Source of the DNA: Holtermannia corniformis
Taxonomy: Eukaryota > Basidiomycota > Tremellomycetes > Holtermanniales
Assembly: GCA_001599935.1 (NCBI GenBank)
Contig: BCIJ01000013.1
Location: 1 to 39,717, forward strand
Direction of reading: 5' to 3'
Length of the DNA stretch: 39,717 bases
In this document: positions 1-8,643 of the stretch, piece by piece
How positions within the stretch are numbered: position 1 is the first letter of the stretch
How the letters are laid out: every line of letters begins with the position of its first letter
Notes under the pieces: generated by a model
Database searches by the model: none
Seen by the model: only the letters and a program-made list of their open reading frames with translations
Told to the model about the DNA's origin: nothing
Program-made: the position numbers and the translations under genes

Positions 1-23
1 TAACCCCCTAACCCCCTAACCCC
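1..23. repeat. Telomeric repeat tract, C-rich strand
   Basis: Two full TAACCCCC units followed by a TAACCCC unit, then unrelated sequence. The complement is TTAGGGGG, a G-rich telomere repeat of the kind known in some basidiomycetes such as Cryptococcus. The C-rich strand reading inward at position 1 is the orientation expected for a left chromosome end. Only about three units remain, so the assembly probably stops inside the telomere array rather than at its true end. Confidence 0.9.
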
Positions 24-400
24 GCGGCCTGGCCATGTGCAAACCATGTGGCTTCCACATGTGTGGCACTCCAGTGCGGCAACCACCGCAACTGCCGCAG
101 CGGACCTGCAAGTAACAAGTCAGGCCGTAAACTTATATGGCTGGGTTCGTACAGACTGCAGCTATCTAGCTGGCTGGGTGAACGGAGCGACTTGCGTCTT
201 GCTGAAGAAATAATTGCGACGTCACTGCGCACCTGCCACTTTCAAATTTCGGGAGCTGCATTTCCTTTCGACCGCAGAGATCTCAACAACCAAGACACTT
301 ACAAACGAGATCTCTTCGCCAGCTCGTTCAGAATGGTCGGTTTACTTAACAGGATTTCAAGCGCAGCGTACCAGATGCAGCTCCGCCGCGGCTAGTTTGT

Positions 401-550
401 GACGGCGCGACTATGCCACCAATCGTCCAGCACATGGCATGACGCCGTGACTATTTTCCACTTTTGGCAACTTCCGCATGACCAGAATCCCGTCGCATGG
501 CTGACGCCGCGACTATTACTACTTTCGGGTGCTAGTGACGGCGTCACTAC
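401..550. repeat. Subtelomeric dispersed GACGSCG motif repeats
   Basis: A short motif recurs four times in 150 nt: GACGGCGCGACTAT at 401, GACGCCGTGACTAT at 441, GACGCCGCGACTAT at 503 and GACGGCGTCACTAC at 537. The core is GACGSCG followed by YGACTAT or a close variant. Spacing is irregular (40, 62 and 34 nt), so this is not a simple tandem satellite. No convincing coding frame covers the region. It may be a degenerate subtelomeric repeat or clustered protein-binding sites. This is a visual observation and its significance was not computed. Confidence 0.45.
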
Positions 551-626
551 GGACTTGAACAGGTAAGGCAGGTTACGAGGGTCGGGGACGCGGCCACGTG
601 TTTCCACCTGCCTCTTTGGGGTGCTT

Positions 627-1055
627 TTACGACGTGAATGAGAATCCACAATGGTTAGGGCAGCGGTAGGGACTGGACACCCATGCCGTCACAGTGTTGA
701 ACAGGGTGTAGTAGTTGGTTGATGCAAAGAGGGGCTCGAGCCTGGCGTCAGCAAAGCCATGGCAGCTTGACCAACCTCTGCCACAGGAGCAACACGGGCA
801 ACAGGTCGCTCGCAAACCGATGAGTGACGGATGAGTGACGGCGAGGGCGAGGGCAGGAGCGGCCGCAGCGTTGGCTACGGCGAGTGCAGCGGTAGCAGGA
901 TGAACTCGTGTAGCGATGTGGGCGCAGGATTCACTAGCGTCAGCACAGCCAGACCACGTCACTCACCTCAAACCCAACACGCGCTCGTCAAACTCGATCC
1001 GCATCAACAGCTTGGCCGAGAGGTGGCCGAGGGCGAGCTCTCAAAAGGTGAGGCA
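627..1055 (-). pseudogene. Doubtful spliced gene remnant in the subtelomere
   Basis: On the minus strand an open stretch reads ELALGHLSAKLLMRIEFDE and ends near 965 at a donor-like GTGAGT. An intron-like segment ending GCTGACGCTAG follows, and then the frame opens again towards 627. A second acceptor-like GCTGACGCCAG lies near 745. Those motifs match the intron style of the real genes here, but the protein has no fold I recognise and no clear start codon. It could be the degraded end of a subtelomeric gene or chance. The stretch from 1056 to 1506 also has open frames on both strands but nothing I can support. Confidence 0.2.
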
Positions 1056-1506
1056 GCCGGTGGGGCAAAGCTGACGGCAGACTGCAGAGCTGGTATCTTC
1101 ACCCGGCAGCAAGCTGCACAGGCGGATCAGCGCCCTACCCAGTCTGACTAGTTTGGTGAGGGCAGAGATGGGCAAGGTCGAGGGCGATGAGGACGACGAC
1201 CATGATCAAGTTGGTCGCAAGAGGAAGCGAGGTGAGGACGAGCAAGTGGTCGAAGATCCGGTCGACATCTCCGATCAGCACGGCGCCGTGATATCGGTGA
1301 CGAGCAAGTGGTGGCCGTCGACGCACAGGTGGCCGGCCTTGACGTCGATCCACCGCGCGTTCGGCTCGATTTGAAGACTAGGCGAGACGGCGAAGAGTTC
1401 AGCACGCTCGGAGACGCGGGCGCGTACCCGAGAGCGATCGAGATCACCGCACCCGACGTCATCTCGATTCCAGTCAATCCCATCGACCGAGCTCTTCGCC
1501 AACCAA

Positions 1507-2039
1507 ATGTCGACCAACTACTCGCTCTATGCTGTCCCCGCCGCCTGGGTAGCAGGCATCGTCCCGCACTTTTACGCAATCACGACGTACGGTGCCAACA
1601 AGGCGCCTGGCACACCGGCGTGGAACAATGCCAACCCCGGCGAGACGCGAGCCAACCTCAAGGCTGCCAAGCTGGCACCGGCTGTGCAGGGACGGATCGA
1701 GCGCGCCGAGGCAGCACAGACCAACGCGTTTGTCAACTTGCCGTTCTTTGCGGCCGCTATTGTGAGTCGCCCCGAGCCGACGTAGCTGATTGCAGCTCGC
1801 TGGCAACGTTGCCGGCCTGTCCTCGTCGACGCTCAACACGCTCGCTGGCGCATACGTCGCGTCGCGCGTGCTGTACGACCTCGCATACATTTACATTGCC
1901 GACAGTGAGTCTACCGACGCCAACAGCGCTGACGCCAGATTCGCTCTCCAACGTGCGCACGGCGCTGTTCCTCGGCGGGATCGGGATCAACTTTACGCTG
2001 TTCATCAAGGCGGCCAACGCGTTTGCGAGACTACAGTGA
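1507..2039 (+). CDS. MAPEG-family small membrane protein
   Basis: Three exons (1507-1761, 1796-1904, 1939-2039) join in phase to a 154-aa protein; both introns are only 34 nt. The sequence fits the MAPEG superfamily (membrane-associated proteins in eicosanoid and glutathione metabolism; microsomal glutathione transferase-like). An N-terminal hydrophobic helix is followed by a polar loop rich in Lys and Arg. Then comes the family signature region with R-A-x-A-A-Q-T-N-A-F and N-L-P-F-F-A-A-A, and two more hydrophobic segments. Length is typical of the family. Members sit in the ER or outer mitochondrial membrane as trimers; whether this one conjugates glutathione cannot be read from sequence. 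Its stop codon lies inside the 3' end of the convergent F-box gene, a 9-nt tail-to-tail overlap. Confidence 0.85.
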
Positions 2040-3548
2040 TGGTAGATAGGACCGTACTCTGGCGTCAGCAATGCCAAACGCGTGCGACCCACTTTGAAAA
2101 GTAAAACGGCTTTTGGTGTTTGAGCGAGAGCAGCAGCGCCTCGTCCGTCTCGAGGTTGATCGACTGGTACGTGTGCAGGTCGAGCTTGTTCCACCGCCCG
2201 CGCTGGGTGCTTTTGAGCGCGAGCTCCATTGCAAACTCGTAGCGGCTGGTGCCCGGCTCGACGAGGTTTTTGACGACTACGCGGTGACGGTCGAGGTGCC
2301 AGGTGCCGAGGTGAAAGCCTTTGGCCCGGAGAGACGGGCGGAGGGTGGGGATGACATCCGACGGGCTGTTGTCAGCGACGCCAAGCGACGCAACTCACTG
2401 ATCGGTGGTGAGAAACGAAATGACCGTGCCGTCGGGGTAGAAGCGCAGAAAGCGGTGGTAGGTGACTGGCGTCAGCTCGGCGTGTGTAGCCGCACGCACT
2501 CATGTGGGTAATCTGGCGTCAGCCCGGTCGCGCAATGGCGACTCACCTCGACCCAGGCCTCGCTCGCTCCCGGCCGTCTGCCGTCAGTCCAGCCTGACCA
2601 GCTCACTCACATGTAGTGGCAGACGCTGATGTAGCAGCCGTCCATGCGCACGCGCGGCTCCTCGACAAAGACACTGCGGTGGTCGCCGTGCCGTTCGACC
2701 AGGGTCGCCAACGACAGCTCGGGCGGCACCTGTGGCGGTCGATAAATCGATCGACATATATCCCTAATGTTAGCTCGGCCTCGACTGTCAACTCACCTCC
2801 AAACGGCGTCCGCCCCAAAGCCGACCGCTTGCCGTGCCCGCCAGCACGTCGCGCCAAACCGCTCCAACGCCTTGACATCGAGGTGCTGAAAGACATGCAC
2901 CAACAGCTCGTCCGGCAGTGTCGCAATCGGCATCGGCTTGTCCTCGTCTTCCGGCTGGAACGCCAGCTCTCTGGCGTCAAGCAGAACCTCTAATACCGAT
3001 CGGGTCGTTCGCTGCGGTCGATAGTCGTCGTGCATTTGGATATGCTGCCGGAATGTAAAGTTCTTCTCTGGCGAGGGCTCGACCTCTTGCGGGTTGACTT
3101 CTGGCGGATCAGGCAGCTTGCGTTGGTATGCACGGTCGACGTCGTCTGCCGTCAGCTCGGTCGCACATCTCCACTCACCATCGAGCCGAAACGCCCGCCT
3201 GTACAGACCCAACGCCTCGTTGAGCCTGCCCGTCTGCTCTGCCTCGACCGCCCGGGTGTAGAGCGCGACAGCGTCGGCCGCCTTGGTCGCGGCGATCGAC
3301 CGCAGCTTGGTGGGGGTCGCCAGCAGTGACGCATACTGCTTTGGCAATGCCGGCTGAGCATACGGCTTTGGAGACGGCGGCGAGGACGGCCCAGCTTCGT
3401 AATCAACCTCCAGGCTCAGTCCGGCCAGCTCTGTCAATCGCTCGGGACTCGGATCACGGACAACCTTGTGCTGCTTCTGCTTGACCTCTTGCTCCCACTC
3501 GTGTCGGAACCGCTCGAGCTCGGCGGCAGACGGCGTGTCGGCGACCAT
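2031..3548 (-). CDS. F-box protein of the FBXO9/Pof7/Hrt3 family
   Basis: This is a substrate-recognition subunit of an SCF (Skp1-Cullin-F-box) ubiquitin ligase. The spliced protein runs as follows: an acidic/Gln N-terminus; a TPR-like helix pair (ALYTRAVEAEQTGRLNEAL); the DVDRAYQRK motif typical of FBXO9 proteins; an F-box (LPDELLVHVFQHLDVKALER); then the family C-terminal domain with ITYHRFLRFYPDGTVISFLT and a final FYFSKVRSY. About eight exons are needed. Intron 1 is 3146-3178 (33 nt), and one internal exon, 2500-2512, is only 13 nt. I chose the ATG at 3548; an in-frame ATG at 3590 would leave just 2 nt to the divergent MED10 start. The 3' end overlaps the MAPEG gene by 9 nt. Confidence 0.85.
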
Positions 3549-3592
3549 GGTTGTTCGAGTCGATGGCAAGTGGAGGTCGAACACGAACAACC

Positions 3593-4160
3593 ATGCCGTC
3601 GCCCACCGAGACGCCGTACCAGCACGAGCAGCACAGGGCCCACGCAGAAAGCCAGCGCAGCGCGGCAGCTCGTCAAGCCCTCGAATTCGAGCTCGTCAAG
3701 CTGAGCCAACTGCTGTGGGAGATGGAGGTTTGCGCCGGCGACGTCCAGCCCGGCAGAGAAGGCGCCGTGGCCGACTACATGTGAGTGGATGCTACCCTAC
3801 CAGGCTGACAGGCAGACAGCAGATCACCGAGAGCTTTGCGACCATCCAGCAGCTGTCACAGGACCTCCACGACGACGTCCCGATCGAGGTGTTGGAGTGG
3901 GTGCATCCTCTCTGCGATGCACGCTGACGACCAGACTGCTCGACGCCGGCAAGAACCCTCACCTACGCACGAAAAAGCAGCTGGAAGCACTCGTCACCGA
4001 CACACAGCAGACGCACGGGCGGTACGACGGCCTTGCGGTGAGTGCTCGTGCACTGGCGACGCTGACAGCACAGACGTATCGTACGACCCTCGCCGACTCG
4101 CTCGCGGCAGCGTTTCCCGACATCCCCATCCCATCCGCCCCGATCCCATACTCAACGTGA
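3593..4160 (+). CDS. MED10: Mediator complex subunit 10 (Med10/Nut2)
   Basis: MED10 is a middle-module subunit of Mediator, which links activators to RNA polymerase II in the nucleus. Four exons (3593-3780, 3816-3902, 3935-4037, 4074-4160) give about 154 aa, the usual size. Seen motifs are the N-terminal helix with LEFELVKLSQLLWEM, then DDVPIEVLEW and DAGKNPHLRTKKQLEAL, which match the Med10 core (VPLEVLEYxDxGxNPxxYTKE), and a C-terminal FPDIP. Introns are 35, about 32 and 36 nt. The second junction is a problem: only a GC-AG intron at 3903-3934 keeps the conserved frame. The 36-nt third intron has no stop and a length divisible by three, so unspliced RNA would still read through. It is transcribed divergently from the F-box gene across only 44 nt. 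Confidence 0.85.
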
Positions 4161-4472
4161 TCCCGAGCTAGAGTCGCTGGATGGATAGACACTGTACGTC
4201 GTTGTATCTCATGAACCCGATTCTTTGGCCCGTCGTCTGTTCTCTCGCATACACCATCTGCTCTCCGCCTGCACAGACGGACATGCCGGTGGATGGGCGT
4301 GTGCCGGCTCGGCTCTTGCCTCCAATGCTAGCTCTGTCGTCACCTTTGTCCCACGAGCCGGCTCGGCCATGCCTACATCCCCAAGAGCCGCCGGTCCTTT
4401 GCCGAGCAGAACAACGGGCCTTGCCGCTCGCTTGCTACATAGTCGAGCTGGATGATGGCACTCGCCACAATC

Positions 4473-4889
4473 ATGTCAGAGACCACCACGACCGCATCGC
4501 TTGACAAGACCATCACGTCGTCTGTCAACGGCAAGCCGTTCAGCTTCAAGCTGCGTGGCACGCACGCGCTGACAACGTCAAAGACGCCCAGTGGTATCTT
4601 GTGGCATTCCAGTGGTTCAAATGGACCCGAGATCATCACAGATGACGTCGTTCGCGGCATGTCGGTCGACGAGCTCGCTCAAGCCAGACAACTTATGCGA
4701 TACTGGTGCGCGTTTGAACTGTCTTGCCAGCATCGTCTCGACAACCCATCGGCGACGCTAGGCTACGATCGCAACCGGCACATCACCGGCTGGCCTACGG
4801 CTTCGCAGCTTGGGATTGAGAGCTATCCAGACGACTTGAAGGATATGGAGGTGATTGCCGATGAGCAGTTTAGGCAGCTCCATGCATAA
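4473..4889 (+). CDS. Hypothetical protein, about 138 aa
   Basis: A single open frame starts at an ATG in good context (ACAATCATGTC); an in-frame ATG at 4452 would add seven residues. The protein is soluble-looking, with a Ser/Thr-rich N-terminus, a basic-aromatic patch GKPFSFKLRGTHAL, a helix around VDELAQARQLMRYWCAFEL and an acidic C-terminus. There is no signal peptide, membrane segment or family motif that I recognise. It lies between MED10 and another unknown ORF on the same strand. The interval 4161-4472 holds MED10 3' sequence and presumably the promoter; nothing else is evident there. Confidence 0.45.
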   Translation: MSETTTTASLDKTITSSVNGKPFSFKLRGTHALTTSKTPSGILWHSSGSNGPEIITDDVVRGMSVDELAQARQLMRYWCAFELSCQHRLDNPSATLGYDRNRHITGWPTASQLGIESYPDDLKDMEVIADEQFRQLHA

Positions 4890-5379
4890 TCACCGCCTTT
4901 GCTCCCTACAATCGCCGAATGCGCGCGCTCCGTGTACACGCTCTACTACTTCGTCACCTGCCCTATCATGTCGTCTACACTGGCTTTCCGCTCCTACGAT
5001 CCAGCTTAGCCTGACCAAGGTAAAGATATGGCCTACACGCTAGGTTGCACAAGTCGCTGGAGAAGCGTATCATCGTGCTCGCCGCAAGACCTTGACCTCC
5101 GTCGAAGAGTCTTGCGAAGTGCTGCCGGCGTGAACGCACTGTCAAGCTCCGACGATCATCGACTATTCGACCTCCAAAGTGCTATCAGCCGAGCTCGTAA
5201 AGTGTCAGCCGAGCTCGTGGAGGACAAAGCAGCCGGTGCTCTGACTCCGCCGAGCCTTTCTTGGCATCGTCATTGGACCTCTGACTGCGGAGACTCGGTT
5301 CGTGCTGCCGGATGACGAGGCCGAATGCGCGCCGCCGTGATGTCTGCATGCACCTTTGACATCTGATGACACAGCAAAC
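4890..5379. other. Gene-poor interval with a short imperfect tandem duplication
   Basis: No supported gene. At about 5177-5218 a unit of roughly 20 nt (AAAGTG then TCAGCCGAGCTCGT) occurs twice in a row, the first copy carrying three extra bases. Near 5363-5374 the sequence CTGATGACACAG looks like the end of an intron, so the next ORF may have an upstream exon here that I could not place. Confidence 0.35.
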
Positions 5380-5679
5380 ATGCCAGCGCGAATTGAACCA
5401 TATATCAGCTCGCGCTGGCTGGCACTGCCCGCAATGCCAACCACCCACACCTACACAAAAGAGCTCGACACCACGGGCAAACGCTATACTATCGTGGCGA
5501 CGTTACGCCCGGACCGCGATGAGATCTTCACCAACGAGGGGTGGACGCTAGGGACCGACGTCACCGTCACCGTGCGCGAGTCTTCGCTGTCGGGCTTTAC
5601 ACCCGAGGAGGAGCAGTGCATTCGCGATGGAGTTGCCTTCTTGAACGGAAGGTGGACGAGGCAGTTGGGCTCAGAGTGA
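5380..5679 (+). CDS. Hypothetical protein, about 99 aa
   Basis: An open frame of 99 codons from the ATG at 5380, or 107 from 5356. A beta-rich pattern is suggested by alternating Val/Thr stretches (KRYTIVATLRPDRDEIF, TDVTVTVRESS). An acidic segment with FTPEEEQCIRDGVAFL follows. I recognise no family. An acceptor-like CTGATGACACAG just upstream of the 5380 ATG suggests that the real first exon may lie further upstream, or that the intron is in the 5' UTR. It sits between another unknown ORF and the peroxiredoxin gene. Confidence 0.4.
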   Translation: MPARIEPYISSRWLALPAMPTTHTYTKELDTTGKRYTIVATLRPDRDEIFTNEGWTLGTDVTVTVRESSLSGFTPEEEQCIRDGVAFLNGRWTRQLGSE

Positions 5680-5862
5680 CGCTTCGCGATGCAGGCCAAC
5701 CGTCTCTGCAAAGTATGAGACAAAGGCAGACTGACCAGCTCCCCGATCGGGACTGGAAATCGCCCACCGCTGCCCGGGCACAAAGGCTCCGTTGTGCTCG
5801 TGCACGGTCGGACAGGGCGAAGACTTATATAACACTGCGGTCGCGCTGCTTCTGCATACAAC

Positions 5863-6027
5863 ATGAGCTCAGACTCCAACACTTCTGTAACCAACGAGCC
5901 GCAGACGCCGCAGACGCCGCAGACGCCGCAGACTGCCCCGACCGACGCTGGCACGACTGATCCCTCTGTCACTGCCACGCAAACCGACCTGGAATTGCAA
6001 GACGTTCCGCTTCGCGTCATGGTGTAG
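5863..6027 (+). CDS. Possible very small Thr/Pro-rich ORF (54 aa)
   Basis: An ATG at 5863 opens a 54-codon frame rich in Ser, Thr, Asp, Gln and Pro, containing four Pro-Gln-Thr units in a row. At the DNA level these are perfect 9-nt repeats of CCGCAGACG. A TATA-like TATATAA lies at 5826-5832, 31 nt before the ATG, which would leave almost no 5' leader. The 3' end reads RVM then a stop that overlaps a GT, so an additional downstream exon is possible. It could equally be a chance ORF in the promoter-distal spacer. Confidence 0.25.
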   Translation: MSSDSNTSVTNEPQTPQTPQTPQTAPTDAGTTDPSVTATQTDLELQDVPLRVMV

Positions 6028-6246
6028 TCACAGCAGCGATATCTACCGTGCGACGCGTCTGCGATGAATGCTTTGTCGTTACATGTGGTTTGACGCGCTG
6101 ACAGCGCGATCAAAGGCCGACACAGGTGACCCTTCCTTGCTCTCACCGATGAGCCGGACTCACACGCGACCGTGACCAGCGTCGTGCTCGCACGCCGCCC
6201 AGCACTTGTGCAGAACATGGCAAGCCGTAACGCAATGCATCACTGC

Positions 6247-7110
6247 CTACTTGGTCGACGGGTCCGAGGTGAAGCGGAGGTAGGGCTTGACGACCTCGAC
6301 GTCGTCGCCAAACAACTCCTTGACCTTGTCGCCCTGGACCGAAGGGTGCACGATGACGCGGTCACCCTTTTGCCAGTTTGCCGGCGTGGTAATCTTGTAC
6401 TTGTCGCCAATCTGGAGCGAGTCGATGACGCGGAGGATCTCGGCAAAGTTACGACCGGTCGACGCAGGGTAGGCGAGCGTGAGGCGGATCGTGTGCTTGG
6501 GGTCGACTGCGCGTGTCAGTGGGTCCCAATTAGGCCGTGCCGACTCACTGACAAACACCGTACGGACGGTGAACGGCAAGCCCTTCTTGTCGACGTTGGT
6601 CGCGTCCTGGTGGTCGAGCATGTCGTAGAGCTCGGCAATGTGACGGTCCTCGTCCCCGATGATGGGGAACTTGAGCGTGTGGCCAGAGATCTCGTCAATG
6701 TCCTTGATCCAGCCGGCGTGCGAGTCGACAGAGTTGGCAGAGAGACCGAGCAAGGTCACGCCACGCTTTTCAAACTCTTCGTTGAGGCCGGCCGCGGCAC
6801 CGAGCTCGGTCGTGCAGACGGCTGGATGTGTGAGCAGACTGGGTGGGTCAGGAGCACGTACGAGTGTAGTCATCCTGTGTGCGTCAGCTCCACCCCGCCT
6901 CGCGCAGCAACTCACCGGGTGCGAGAACAAGACGGTCCACTTGCCCGCAGTGTACTCGTGGAGCTGCGAGGTCAGCCGGGATCGAGCAAGGCGGCGCGTA
7001 CGTCAATATCCCCGATGGTCGTCTTGGCCTTGAAGTTGGGTGCAGTGTCTGGGCCGGTGAGCTCATGCCGAACGACTGCAGAGCCACTCACCACCGAGGC
7101 GGAGTCCCAT
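6247..7110 (-). CDS. 1-Cys peroxiredoxin (Prx6/Prx1 type)
   Basis: A thiol peroxidase that reduces hydrogen peroxide and alkyl hydroperoxides. Six exons on the minus strand (7110-7092, 7048-7002, 6963-6916, 6874-6862, 6821-6549, 6506-6247) splice in phase to 219 aa, the usual length for PRDX6-type enzymes. Motifs seen: MGLRLGDTAPNF start, the peroxidatic cysteine at about residue 45 in YTPVCTTELG, then DSHAGWIKDI, FPIIGDEDR, the conserved Arg in LPFTVRTVFVIDPKH and the C-terminal domain with GRNFAEILRVIDSLQ. No resolving cysteine is apparent. Exon 4 is a 13-nt micro-exon directly before the active-site cysteine. Introns are 38-43 nt. No mitochondrial presequence is visible, so a cytosolic location is likely. 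Confidence 0.95.
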
Positions 7111-7449
7111 GTTGCTAGGTCTGTGGATGTTTGCGAGTGAGGTGGTGGGAAGGAGATGGCGCGAAGCGGTTACCTCGCGCACGAAGCCAGCACGCCATCG
7201 AGTGGAGGTGCAGTACATGCTTTCATGTGATCACCGGGAGGGCGTAGGCCATCGCAGTCGCCATCCCAGTCGCATCTTGGCGAGCTTCTCGGTGATCTCT
7301 CGACGCTCGGAAAGTCTACGAGATGCATAGGGCGTCAAAGGAGGTCTTGGCAGCAAAGCGACGCAAACCCCCGGCATTACGGTGTTTACTCCCGAGGGGT
7401 TTGGCTGACATCTTGGACGTCGAGCACCACTCTGAGCTCGTCCACCACC
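7111..7449. promoter_or_regulatory. Divergent intergenic region, peroxiredoxin / SF3B4
   Basis: This 339-nt spacer separates two divergently transcribed genes and must hold both promoters. I see no TATA box in a convincing position and no gene. A run of small frames on both strands has no recognisable product. Confidence 0.4.
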
Positions 7450-8598
7450 ATGTCGGTGCCCAAGGATGCAGACCGAAATCAAGAGGCAACCGTCTACCTC
7501 GTGAGTGTGTAGCTGCGTGACCGCGCTGATAGAGCAGGGCAATCTTGACGAGAAATGCACCGACGCACTCATCTGGGAGCTCATGCTGTGAGTGCTGCAG
7601 ACCGCCGACCATGCTGACATTCCAGGCAAGCCGGGCCAGTCTGTGAGCGCCTCGTACAGTCATCGACCTCGCTGACATCCCAGCCAACGTCCACCTGCCC
7701 AAAGACCGCATCTCCCAGGCTCACCAGGGCTTTGGCTTTTGCGAGTTCATGACGGAAGAAGACGCCGACTATGCTTGCAAGATTATGAATCAGATCAAGA
7801 TGTGGGGCAAGCCAATCCGCGTCAACAAGGTCGGTCGCTCTTCACTCACCCACCTCGCTGACGTCGCAGGCCTCGTACGACAAGAAGCAGCTCGACGTCG
7901 GCGCCAACCTGTTTATCGGCTCGCTCGACCCGCAGGTCGACGAGCAGACGCTGTTTGACACGTTTTCAACGTTTGGTATCGTCAGCCAGCAGGCCAAGGT
8001 GAGTGCAGCGTCCTCCGGCACCCGCTCACCCCAGATTGCTCGAGACCCAACGACCGGCGAGTCCAAAGGCTACGGCTTCATCTCGTACAACGACTTTGAA
8101 TCGGCCGACTCTGCGATTGCCAACATGAACGGCCAGTACCTCATGAACAAGCCGATCACGGTGCAATTTGCGTTCAAGCCAGACGGCAAAGGCGAGCGTC
8201 ATGGCACCGAGGCGGAGCGTGTGTTGGCCGGTCAAGCCAAGTGAGTGGGATCGAGTCTGACAACGGCGGCTGACCGACAGGAAACACCACGTCCTGCCTC
8301 CTGGCGCTGCGGCCGCTCTCGCTCCGAATGCCATGCAGGCCGCTCAAGCAGGCTATCAAGGTGCGTCCATCCGACTCTTGCAGACGCTGACACCGCAGCG
8401 TACGGCGCCGTCCCGCAACCCCCACCCGGCTTTGCACCTCCTCCCGGCGTGCCCGTCTACCAAGCTCCACAGCCTGCCGCGGGCTACTACCCACCGCAAG
8501 GCTACGCAGGCTACCCAGTCCCACCAGCTCCAGCCGGCTTTGCGCCCCCGCCGCCTCCACCACTGCGAATGGGCTTCAACACGCCAGGGTCGAGTTAG
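7450..8598 (+). CDS. SF3B4: Splicing factor 3B subunit 4 (SF3B4/SAP49/Hsh49)
   Basis: A component of the SF3b part of the U2 snRNP. It contacts pre-mRNA near the branch site and binds SF3B2. Eight exons (7450-7500, 7538-7587, 7626-7642, 7684-7829, 7870-7998, 8035-8240, 8281-8360, 8399-8598) give 292 aa. RRM1 spans about residues 15-90 ([27 protein letters not shown]) and RRM2 about 100-180 ([28 protein letters not shown]). Next come the diagnostic [14 protein letters not shown] and a Pro/Gly/Tyr-rich tail. Exon 3 is only 17 nt. The seven introns are 36-41 nt, mostly ending in GCTGAC a few nt before AG. The gene converges on the MFS transporter with 45 nt between stops. Confidence 0.96.
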
Positions 8599-8643
8599 CA
8601 CTGTACATGCATTGTAATAGTACCAACTGCTAGAGATACATGT

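Noticed and set aside
4032..4080. MED10 frame running through the third intron without a stop
   Set aside because: The insert (VSARALATLTAQ) has the donor and GCTGACAGCACAG acceptor of a normal intron and breaks a conserved helix. I treated it as an intron.
5878..5945. CCGCAGACG repeats as a CRISPR-like or satellite array
   Set aside because: Only four adjacent 9-nt units without spacers, within a small frame. They fit a coding microsatellite better, and CRISPR arrays do not occur in eukaryotic nuclear DNA.
6172..7140. Plus-strand open frame of 322 codons
   Set aside because: It is antisense to the peroxiredoxin gene, whose exons join in phase to a complete conserved protein. Long shadow frames are expected in GC-rich DNA.
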